From Entrophospora sp. SA101 (lineage: Eukaryota > Glomeromycota > Glomeromycetes > Entrophosporales > Entrophosporaceae): a DNA stretch of 23,927 nt. The notes beneath the pieces were generated by a model, which was not told where the DNA came from, made no database searches, and worked only from the letters and a program-made list of their open reading frames with translations. Shown one piece after another: positions 11,018-19,804 of this stretch. The stretch's first letter is position 1. Each line of letters begins with the position of its first letter. The stretch covers positions 73,814 through 97,740 of the forward strand of contig CAUDNR010001447.1 of the NCBI GenBank assembly GCA_958430865.1, read 5' to 3'. The position numbers and the translations under genes were made by a program.

Positions 11018-14000
11018 TTATTCAGGTAATTCATCTGGTATGGCTAATTCAATTTGTGTAGAATCTACAAAAGTAATTAATTCAATTTGTTTAGAATCTA
11101 TAAAAACCATAAGAATAGTATTAATAAATATAAATTTTAAAATTAATAAAAATGAAGATAATCAATGATTGAATGTTAATAATTACCATTATTGTTACCA
11201 ATAATTGTCACTTTATTGGAATTTACAGGTTGGGGAAGGTTTGTAAAATTTAATGTTCTGCTAGTATAAACAGCATTTGGATGAATTGCTGTAGTAATTG
11301 TTGAAGGATCAAATTTTATTTCATCCATTTCATCAAACACTTTTCTAATTGATTTTAATTCCTGCTGTTGTTCTTTTGAATAACCAAGATTGCTTATTAC
11401 ATTAGATGAATCATACCAAATTTTAATAATCTTATAAATTTCATTAGCAGTTGGACGTTTATCTGGGTTAGCATCCATGCATCTAGATGCTAGTTCAATA
11501 TAGAATTTTGGTGTGTTGTTTGAGAATCCAGGTCTTACACCATTACATACTTCTATTGCAAGATGTTTATCATGTGCCAAATTATTAAAAGGTTGTTGGC
11601 CAGTTGATACTACAGACATCAGAACTCCAAAACTGTATATATCTGATGCTGTTGTATGTGGTTTCTCTCTTAAAGCTTCTGGTGCAACGTATGGAATTAC
11701 TCCAAATATACCATTTTCGTTTGGTGAAGATGACTGATTAACTAGGCATGATAATCCTAAGTCTGTAATAAATGAAGTGTCATATAATTGAAGAATATTA
11801 CTACTATGAAGATCACGATGAATAATTTTTTCTTTATGAATATCTTTTAACCCAGCAATAATTTTATAAAGAATATAAATTTTGTTGTTCCATTTTAAAT
11901 TTTTAAAGTCTTTTGTTAAATAATTTTGAAGAGTTCCATCTTTCATATATTCCATTACAATTATATATTCTTTTGTAATTGGGTCTTGTGTTAATCCATA
12001 AATATGAATTACTTCTGCTTTATCATGAAACTTTGTATAATTTTTAAACTAAATAATAGATAAAATATTTAATAATAATCAATAGTCTTTAAAAAATCTG
12101 AAATAATATTAATAAAATAATTTACCTCATTAAGAAATTCATCAGAAATATTTTGTGAACCATGTAATTTCTTTAATGCCACAATCATATCTTTATTAGC
12201 TCTTTTATTTCCATCAGCATATTTATTACCATTTAACCAAATAGCTTTGTATACAGTTGAGAAACCACCTTTACCAATCTTTTCAATATTTGTTAAATCA
12301 TTGTGAGGAATCCATTGAAGATAACAAACATTATCATACTCAGTTGCTTTAAGTTGTGTACATTTAATCAACTCATCTAATGTTTCATTCCCACTAGTCC
12401 ATCCTTTAGTTAATAGTTTTGGATCACACAATTGACACCATGCCAGACTAGTATTATACCTATTGCAAGTTGGACATTCCCCATATTCTTCATCTCTTTC
12501 TGTTGAATAGTCATCTTCCATATAACACATTACAACAATATATTCTTTTGTAATTGGATCTTGTGTCAATCCACAAATATGAATTTCACCATAAAGTTTC
12601 GTATAATTTTTGAGCTAAAATAACAAATAGAATATTTAATTACAACAATAATAATCAATAATATTTAAAAATCTGAAATTAATATTAATAAAATAATTTA
12701 CTTCATTAAGAAATTCATCAGAAATACTCTGTGAGCCATGTAATTTTTTTAATTCCACAGTTATATCATAATTATATCTTTTTCTATCATAAGTATATTT
12801 CCGACCATTTAACCAAGTTGCAAAACCACCTTCACCTATCTTTTTAATATTTGTTAGATCATTATAAGGAATCCATTGAAGATAATATTTATTATCATAC
12901 CCAGTTGCTTTAAATTGTGTACCTTTAATCAACTCATCTAATGTTTCATTGCCACTAGTCCATCCTTCAGTTAATAGGTTTGGGTCACATGATTGACACC
13001 ATAAATAATTAGTATTGTATCTCTTGCATGTTGGACATTCACCATACTTTTTATCCCTTTCATTTGAATATTCATCACTTAATACAAATATATATTCTTT
13101 TGTAATTGGATCTTGCATTAATCCATAAAAATTTATATATTGAAACTTCATATATTTTTTAAACTAAAAAAAACAAATAAATATTTAATAATAATAACAA
13201 TAATGTTTTAAAAAATCTGAAATTAATATTAATAAAACAATCTACCTCATTAAGAAATTCATCAGAAATATTCTGTGAATCATGTAATTTTTTTAATGCC
13301 ACAGGCATATCTTCAATAATTTTTTCATTATTATCATTTACATATTTATAACCATTTAACCAATTGGCTTTGTATATAGTTGCAAAATTACCTTCACCTA
13401 TCTTTTCAATATTTGTTAAATCACTATAAGGAATCCATTGAAGATGCTTACTATTATCATACTTGGTTGCTTTAAGTTGTGTACTTTTAATCAACTCATC
13501 TAATGTTTCATTACCACTAGTCCATCCCTCAGTTAATAGTTTTGGGTCACATGATTGACACCATTCCCATGTAGTATTATATCTCTTGCATGTTGGACAT
13601 TCACCATAAAATTCATTTCTAATGTTTTTATCATCATCATAATCTTGAAGACTCCCATATTCTATGTATTTAATTACAAAGATATATTCCTTTGTAGCTG
13701 GATCTTGTGTTAATCCATAAATTTTATTTATAAAATATTCACCATAAAATGTAATATAATCTCTGAACTATATAAAAAAAATATATTGAATTCAGAATAA
13801 TATTAATAATATTTAAAAAATCAGAAAATAAATAGAAAAATATAATAATTCACCTTATTAAGAAATTTATCAGAAATATCCTGCGAATCATTTAATTTTT
13901 TTAATGCCACAGCCATATCTTCACTAGTTCTTTTATTTTCATAATTTGTATATTTATTGCCATTTAACCAAGTAGCTTCATATAGAGTTTCAAAGCCACA

Positions 14001-14312
14001 TCTACCTATCTTTTTAATATTTGTTAAATGATTATAAGGAACCCATTGAAGATGCTTACTATTATTATACTCAGTTGCTTTAAGTTGTGTAATTTTAATC
14101 AACTCATCTAATGTTTCATTGCCACTAGTCCATCTTTCAGTTAATAGCTTTGGATCACATGATTGACACCATGCTGGACTAGTATTATATCTATTGCAGG
14201 TTGAACATTTGTCATAAATTTTTTTTCTTCTCTTTGAATTTTTATTATCAACTTTTTTGTCAGTAGAAGTATCACGAGAATGCTTATTGGCCACTTCGTT
14301 GAAAAAAAACAT
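11018..14312 (-). CDS. Protein kinase with four tandem zinc-ribbon/N-lobe modules and one C-lobe
   Basis: My six-exon model is 13854-14312, 13246-13767, 12702-13163, 12126-12614, 11187-12048 and 11018-11097. Introns are 86, 82, 87, 77 and 89 bp, the first four phase 0, each starting GT and ending AG. The total is 2874 bases and 957 residues with no internal stop; an in-frame TAA lies just upstream at 14322-14324. Each of the first four exons holds a zinc ribbon (CPTCNRYNT..WCQxCDP), the linker GWTSGNETLDELIK, the glycine loop (KIGxGGF..YKA.WLNG), VALKKL, and EFLNE of helix C. The next exon begins FKNYTK..YGLTQDPITKEYI (beta 4-5), and then the following module starts. Only the last module reaches a C-lobe: HRDLHSSN (HRD 721-723), DLG (740-742) and APE (766-768), with catalytic Lys about 629 and helix C Glu 644. 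The last kinase is therefore complete and probably active. It resembles the TKL-like kinases expanded in Rhizophagus. Whether one transcript covers all exons is inferred. Confidence 0.75.
12126..14312 (-). repeat. Four tandem copies of a zinc-ribbon plus kinase N-lobe exon unit
   Basis: Equivalent splice acceptors lie at 13767, 13163, 12614 and 12048 (spacings 604, 549, 566), and equivalent donors at 13854, 13246, 12702 and 12126 (608, 544, 576). Each unit includes one intron at the same place and phase. The breakpoint joins sequence just after the kinase hinge (EYMKDGTLQNYL in the full kinase; KYIEYGSLQDY or CYMEDDYS in the copies) to sequence just before the next zinc ribbon. Copies differ enough to be old, yet all remain open. 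Confidence 0.85.
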
Positions 14313-14473
14313 TTTTAAAAATTATTTGTATTTTCCTAAAAGAACTGTTTTTAGCTAACCATAATAATATATTTATATATATTGTATAATTTATGGATCA
14401 CAGAAAATCAATAATAAATCGGAAATGATTTATTGCACGCACGAATAAGGTTGCTTGCCAAACCTCTTAATGA
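14313..14473. promoter_or_regulatory. 5' flank of the tandem kinase gene
   Basis: An AT-rich upstream flank with no ORF, probably holding the kinase promoter. No specific element is recognised. Confidence 0.25.
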
Positions 14474-14680
14474 CTGCCGAAACTCTGCTAATTGTCGAAA
14501 TCCCTAAATGCGAAACTCTAACAATTAGTGTGTAACACACTGTGATCATTTTATTGGTTTATTACAGTGATTGAGTAACAAATATCAAATTGGACTGGTT
14601 TGAATTCTTGATCAGTTTTCTGATTTTCTCTTCGTGCTTGCCAAAACTCCTCTGGAGATCAATCGGCAGAGTTTCGGCAG
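14474..14680. repeat. Imperfect inverted repeat (CTGCCGAAACTCTGC)
   Basis: CTGCCGAAACTCTGC at about 14474-14488 is the exact reverse complement of GCAGAGTTTCGGCAG at 14666-14680, with a few more matching bases beyond. Between them, AGTGTGTAAC (14527-14536) and ACACTGTGA (14537-14545) look like two CAGTGTGTAAC ends in opposite directions almost touching, and TACAGTGATTGAGTAAC starts at 14563. This looks like nested or partial MITE material. Confidence 0.45.
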
Positions 14681-15409
14681 GTAACGAAAATAATGGCGGC
14701 GACAAAATGTTGAATATCTCAACAAATATTGTGAATGTGGGTTTGCGTGATTGTAATGCATAATTAAATAGGTTTAGATTCATTTGAAATAAAAAAATTT
14801 ATATTGCAAAGCTAATTCACATATTTTTTTTAAAACCTTCACAAAATTTCAGACTTAAAAATTTTGATGTGAAATTTTTTAGTAATTATTCTAACGCATA
14901 ATTATACAAAAATTTATATCAGATTGTAGCTTAAGTTCTGAATATTTTGCATATAAAATTACATGCTTCTATATTTTCTAAAATTTTGTCAATTAAAAAT
15001 AAAAGAAATCCGATTATTTTTGAAAAAAATTATATAAAACCTTGGATCAGACAGCCATTATGTTCAATGGTACTCATTCTTTAGACATTTTGAAATTATG
15101 TTCGGCGGTATGAAAGGGAATATTCGCTTCCTGATGTATTTTTCCTTGACGAATGAGCATTGTCAGGCCAGTAATGTAAATAACGTGAAACATTTTGAAG
15201 GTAGGCCTCAATCTTCGTGTAACACGTTCTAATTAGATGCTAGAGATAGAAAGTAGATGTAGATGAAGCTTTTTATTTTATAAATGTCTTCAATGAGAGA
15301 TAAGAAAGCTGGTAAAGATATGCGAATCATGATAAACAACACATTTTATTGTTTGTTATGCAAAATAATTTTGTATCATGAACCGCCATTATTTTCGTTA
15401 CACACTGTA
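14681..15409. mobile_element. MITE-like element with 19-bp exact terminal inverted repeats
   Basis: GTAACGAAAATAATGGCGG at 14681-14699 is exactly inverted at 15383-15401. The right side continues outward as ACACTG-TA (TA at 15408-15409), giving the end CAGTGTGTAACG. The left copy lacks the full CAGTGTGT, so the true left end may be TA-CAGTGATTGAGTAAC at 14563. No transposase is encoded. The length (about 720-850 bp) and ends fit a non-autonomous Tc1/mariner-type element. Confidence 0.5.
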
Positions 15410-16220
15410 ACTCACGAAAATTCTTAGATTCTTAAACGAAAAGAACTTGAAAACAATTCTTACACAGAAGGTTCAAATAATGTTTAAGGAATACATTTAA
15501 TTAGAGCAAATTAGGAGTTGTATATAGGAGATCAGAGAACTAGATAATTAAACTTTTAACATATTATAAATAACGTTGTAATTTTCTTAATTTATGTATC
15601 ATCGTATAATCATCATCATCGTATCGTTAACTAACAATTATTTAATAAACAACAACTGTCCTTGTCCTTGTTGTTGGCTTCGAATTTTATATTTTCGTAA
15701 TGATAATAAATCAATCTATCTCTAACAAATGAATTCATACTAATTCCATGCATAATAAACTTTCTCTTATTTTATATTTGTCACCATTTATTATTATTAT
15801 TATTTTTTATTTCTTTTCTTTTCTTTTAGTGAGGTAATATTTAATAAATTTTATTTAGTGAAGTTTGGTAAATTTACCTACCTGACTTGAGTAGGGAACT
15901 GTTTGGCCATAATATTTTTATTGAATTACATGTGTGGTGTACCCATGAATGTAACTTAGGTAATGGTTTTTAATATCAATTGTTCACAATAAAATCAACA
16001 TCAATTCCACTTGATTTTTCATCTAAAACTCATCTATTTCTGAAGAGTCCTCATCACTTAAGTTATTATTATTATTAGTGGTGTGAGCCAGATAAGATGA
16101 TAAAAAAAATTTTCTCTTAACATTCATGGAATTTTAGTGCAGAATTCAGTGACATAGATACTTAATTGAGATGAGTTCAAAAAAATATTTGTAGCATGAT
16201 AAAAAATAAAGCAATATTAA
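15410..16220. other. Intergenic, AT-rich and low-complexity
   Basis: No gene is supported. It contains ATT and CTTTT-rich low-complexity runs (about 15789-15829) and a small inverted pair (ACAACAA / TTGTTGT near 15650-15676). Confidence 0.5.
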
Positions 16221-16352
16221 CAGAGTTTTTATTCGTAATACCAATTCTTATTCGAATTATTCGCTTTCAGCTATTCGAATGTTTTATTCGTTTTATTCAA
16301 ATAAACTTTCAATGTAAATAATTCGAATAAACCTTATTCGAATAGAAACCCT
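16221..16352. mobile_element. Short MITE-like element rich in ATTCGAATA
   Basis: The left end CAGAGTTTTTATTCG (from 16221) resembles the inverted right end CTAGGGTTTCTATTCG (minus strand from 16352). Inside are several ATTCG motifs, including the palindrome ATTCGAAT. A related stretch recurs at about 17560-17590 (ATTCGCAGTACAAATTCTTA), so the sequence is dispersed. It has no coding capacity. Confidence 0.4.
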
Positions 16353-16938
16353 AGTAATAATGGACCATGAAATAGCAAGAATAACGATAGTAGTGATAGT
16401 AATAACACTGGCAAGCTTAGGACTATCCGAGAAGTTTTTTCATCTATTTACAAAGAAAAGAAATAGACTTGGTAAAGATAATAAACAATTGATCTTTAAT
16501 AAATTCATAAAAAGTATTAGCATGTTATTTGTCTAGTAAAGTTATTTGATAAAAATTTATCCGGATTCTTAGCCAGCTTACATCACTAATTATTATCACT
16601 TTCAATATGATTTTGAATAAGCTTGCCCTAATTCAAATCCTTTATTCCGATATATACATATTAATTGCATTAAATAATAAAAAAATTTAAGAATTCAACC
16701 ACAACAACATTATTACATCGCCTAAAAAAAAATTTTATTTAACTCGCAAAATTTTTCGCGTAAACATTACCACGTAATTTATTTATGAAATGGCAAAAAA
16801 ATAGATCTAAAGTGTTTCCAATGTTCATGGAAATCAATATAATCAAGTTATGTTCAAGCAAGTTTTGAAATTATAAAATATTTTTATAATTCTCGAGCAA
16901 AAAGACAAACTTTGAAAAAATCAGTTTTTAATCCTACC

Positions 16939-17102
16939 ATTACTCCGAATAATATTCCATCAATAATGATGCTTGCTATTACTCCTCTAGCTATTAATAC
17001 TATTACTCCATAAACTAATATTATTATTCCAACTAATGGTGCAATTACTCCTTTGTCAACAAATGATGTTATTATTTCATCAACTAATAATACTATTACT
17101 CC
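16939..17102. repeat. Degenerate minisatellite with ATTACTCC core, all spacings multiples of three
   Basis: The core ATTACTCC or a one- to two-base variant starts at 16939, 16951, 16978, 17002, 17023, 17044, 17071 and 17095, giving spacings of 12, 27, 24, 21, 21, 27 and 24. The minus strand stays open across the array (16884-17396) and would read hydrophobic 7-9-residue units beginning GVI or GII. The plus strand reads ITP units with one stop. The open frame may be a by-product of the repeat; I do not call a gene. Confidence 0.5.
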
Positions 17103-17124
17103 GAACGAGCTGAGATTATACTTA

Positions 17125-17210
17125 GCTCGAGCTCGAATTGGCTTGAATACTCGATTTCGGGTCAGTTCGAACATAAAAAAGCACTGGCTTAAACTCGGCT
17201 CGAGCTCGAA
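17125..17210. repeat. Direct repeat of GCTCGAGCTCGAA
   Basis: The 13-base sequence, itself made of overlapping CTCGAG and GAGCTC palindromes, occurs at 17125-17137 and 17198-17210. It abuts the ATTACTCC array and probably belongs to a dispersed repeat. Confidence 0.45.
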
Positions 17211-17806
17211 ATCTCGAAATTCAATTATAAAATCATGATTTTGCAGACCATTGAAAATAATTGAATAATTATAAAAGTAAAAAAACAATAAAAAACAATA
17301 ATAAATTATGACAACTAAAAATTTCAAATGAGAACAATTCAAGATTCCATGGTTTAACATAAAGCCAAACCTTGTTTCAACGAATCCATGGAACAAGAAA
17401 ATTGCATTTAAACTTCGTCATACAGAAATTACTAATTACGTTTTAACGAATTTTATATGTTTTTTAAAATTCTCTGTAATGCGAAACAATAGTATAAAAT
17501 TCCACAGATATTTGTGGAAAATTAGACGAATGCAAACGTTTAAAAAAAATCGAATTCATATTCGCAGTACAAATTCTTATTCGAATCAATTAATTCGTGC
17601 CCCATTGATGAAAGAAAGGATCTACATAGTAATAATAAAATTTCGGCTTGTTGCAGATTCTTTTTATTATTATCATTATGATTTAATGATTAATCAAGCG
17701 AAATACAAGAATAAAATAATTTTACGGTAGAGTTGCAAGGGAGAGAACGTACGGCCCCTAGACCATGAATATACGTCCCTATACTTTGGCTCTACCGGAT
17801 AAAAAA
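17211..17806. other. Intergenic region
   Basis: No gene is supported. It contains the partial second copy of the ATTCG-rich repeat (about 17560-17590) and the 3' flank of the broken coiled-coil gene. Confidence 0.45.
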
Positions 17807-18651
17807 CTATTTATTATTGTTATATTTTTTTTCATCATCGCTATCATCGCCACTAACTTCATTAACATTATCATTATCGTTAAATGTAGATTTGTTTTTT
17901 CCTTTAGTCTTGAGCTCGATCCAAGATTTAATCGCTCCTATAGTCCTGGCGTCGGATTTCGTTGTTTGATTATAATAATTTTCCACCGCTTTGTTCGAAA
18001 TAACCTTGATCTTTCTCCTTTCGAAGATCGCTTACAACTTCAGCAATCATATCGGCTTTAGAATAATCGTTCTCTCGCATGGTCTCGTCGAAAAGGGTTT
18101 TAAATTTCTGAAAGACTGGATCTGAAAACGAAGTACGTCTTGAAGCTAATATGATACGGAAATATTTGATTTACTATGAGTCTCTCATCAAAGGTAATAG
18201 ATATATAGTAATCTTACCTCGAGAACTGCTTGAAAAATTGCTTGAATTATTACTTGAAAGATTTCTTGAATAATTAGTTAGGGTATCTTCTTCCTGGAAT
18301 CTTTGTTGAATCTCTTCACTGAGCAAAGAAATTTTTTCGGAAAGTTCATCTATTTTATTATTAAATTCTTCAATTTTATTATAAAGCTCATCAATTTTAT
18401 TATCAATTTCTTCAAATTTATTAATCAATTATTTTAGATTTGTTTTTTTGTTTCTCCTTCAATAAATCAAGATCCGTATCGATCCGTTGTTTAAAGATGT
18501 AGAGAACGAAGCATATAACAGTAATGAATAGGTACACGAAAAACTTTTCCCCAATGATAAAAATTACGATAAGTATCAAGACAGGGATGATGAATAAATA
18601 ACTCTCTAATGGCATTTCTGCTAGAGCTTTGAAAAATTCGATTGGCGACAT
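17807..18651 (-). pseudogene. Membrane/coiled-coil protein gene broken by frameshifts
   Basis: The start is an ATG at 18649-18651 (MSPIEFFKALAEMPLESYLF), followed by two strongly hydrophobic segments (about residues 17-34 and 36-52, YLFIIPVLILIVIFIIG and FVYLFITVICFVLYIF) and a charged stretch ending KNKSKIID. A one-base shift at about 18428 leads into a heptad-like coiled coil (EEIDNKIDELYNKIEE). A 72-bp intron (18146-18217, GTAAG to TAG) joins NSSNFSSSSR to ASRRTSFSDPVFQKFKTLF, then DMIAEVVSDLRKEKD. A second shift near 17995-18005 leads to NKAVENYYNQTTKSDARTIG and an acidic tail ending at 17807. Without the second shift the frame stops at 17970. I do not recognise the family. Coding signal on both sides of each shift supports a once-intact gene; assembly error is the alternative. 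Confidence 0.5.
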
Positions 18652-19194
18652 CTATGGGTAAAAATCAGTTAGTCCAATGGCGCTACAAGAATACTACACC
18701 TCTAAATCTGATACAAGAGTCTTAACAAACCTTTGATTCGATAAATGTAAGAATGATGTTTAATATGATTTGATTTTTTAACGTGGTTTTTAATCGATTT
18801 ACTACGTTTTATTGATTTATTTATTAACGTGTTTTTTGATTAATTGATTTAATACGTTTTATTTATTAACGTGGGTTTGATTGATTTAACAAATTTTTAT
18901 TGTATTTATTCGAATGTTATAGTTATGAAGTAGAAAAATTATACGAATTCGAATTTGAGCTGTTTTTATATGCATTCCAGAGTTTCTCCAGCGCGGATGA
19001 TCAATCTGCTGTGGGTACACATTATTAAAGTTATCAATAATCATTGGTTTTTTCGAATTGCACGGCCAGTTCATTAAAAATTTATCTACTATGGACGATC
19101 CGTTACCTTTGCCGATCTTAATTGTTTGTGAATTTATCTGATAGGTAAAATCGAAAACTTTGGCACATCTCATACGACGCACAGGCCCTCATTC
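18652..19194. other. Intergenic region with tandem repeat and a doubtful ORF
   Basis: It contains the 42-46 bp tandem repeat. A minus-strand frame from an ATG at 19171-19173 down to 18886 (MRCAKVFDFTYQINSQTIKI onward) has some protein-like composition, but no domain I recognise and no paralogue in the window. It could be a scrap of a gene. Confidence 0.35.
18778..18888. repeat. Tandem repeat, about 2.5 units of 42-46 bp
   Basis: TTAACGTG starts units at 18778, 18824 and 18866. Each full unit continues T-rich, then GATTTA..TACGTTTTATT. The last unit is partial. Confidence 0.55.
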
Positions 19195-19242
19195 GATGTC
19201 AAAAAATAAGCTTAATCGTTTTTATACAACAACAGTACATAC
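19195..19242. repeat. 48-bp dispersed repeat, copy 1
   Basis: It is nearly identical to 21821-21867; the shared core includes AGCTTAATCGTTTTTATACA and ACAACAA.TACATAC. It lies about 110 bases downstream of the first retropepsin-like gene, and the other copy lies about 80 bases downstream of the F-box pseudogene. It probably marks the shared 3' flank of a duplicated block. Confidence 0.65.
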
Positions 19243-19351
19243 CACTTATTTACTCGTAAAAACAAGAGAAGATCTGGTGATCACATAATAATTGTATTCT
19301 ACGTAGTGTAATTGGACAAATATATTATAGATATTTTTAGTAGAATGTCGA

Positions 19352-19741
19352 TTACCCGCTTTGGAAAATTGGGATTGCATAATTATCATGTATAGAAAGT
19401 TTGTTATTACACATATCAATCGTTGCGCCATTTTTTTGCAACCATGGTTTTCCTAACATTAAATCAGGCCCAGGCCAATCTGGTCCAACAACCAAGAATT
19501 CAACGGGATCGGTACTTTTATGCTTCCCATCAACATTAAAACTAGTTTGCAGTTCAACCTTTCCTAGTATAGAAAATGATCCATCAGGAGTTTGTAATTC
19601 GAGGCTATTGCTTTTATTTACATGATGTACTAAACCCAACTCGTTAATAAATTTTTGGGTAATTAAATCTGCGTTAGCGCCTGTATCAATTAATGTTTCA
19701 ATAGGAGGTTTTTCTTCAACTGCGCAATTTACAAACAACAT
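19352..19741 (-). CDS. Stand-alone retropepsin-like aspartic protease domain, copy 1
   Basis: From the ATG at 19739-19741 this encodes 129 residues; the frame is open further upstream but has no ATG there. The active-site motif is LIDTGANADLI, and the C-terminal part has DLMLGKPWLQKNGATIDM, matching the hydrophobic-hydrophobic-Gly flap-proximal motif of retropepsins, followed by a short strand (NKLSI). The length equals a single retropepsin domain, which works as a homodimer. Such domains come from LTR-retroelement gag-pol genes or the Ddi1 lineage. No reverse transcriptase or integrase is adjacent, so this is either a domesticated domain or a relic. It begins 63 bases downstream of the F-box/LRR stop on the same strand. 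A similar protein is encoded at 22968-23351. Confidence 0.7.
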   Translation of the reverse strand: MLFVNCAVEEKPPIETLIDTGANADLITQKFINELGLVHHVNKSNSLELQTPDGSFSILGKVELQTSFNVDGKHKSTDPVEFLVVGPDWPGPDLMLGKPWLQKNGATIDMCNNKLSIHDNYAIPIFQSG

Positions 19742-19804
19742 TTTGGTTATATTATTATACACTATATCTTTGACCGAGAAAAAAATCAAATCGGAATTAA
19801 TTAC

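Noticed and set aside
12069..13494. Treating each kinase module as its own small gene
   Set aside because: Each frame ends in a short tail that is really intron sequence right after a conserved GT donor, and the next conserved block begins at an AG acceptor in the matching frame. A single spliced gene explains all modules better, though transcripts are needed.
18886..19173. Minus-strand frame of about 95 codons
   Set aside because: Part of the text looks protein-like, but no domain, paralogue or clear upstream context supports it; mentioned only in the intergenic entry.
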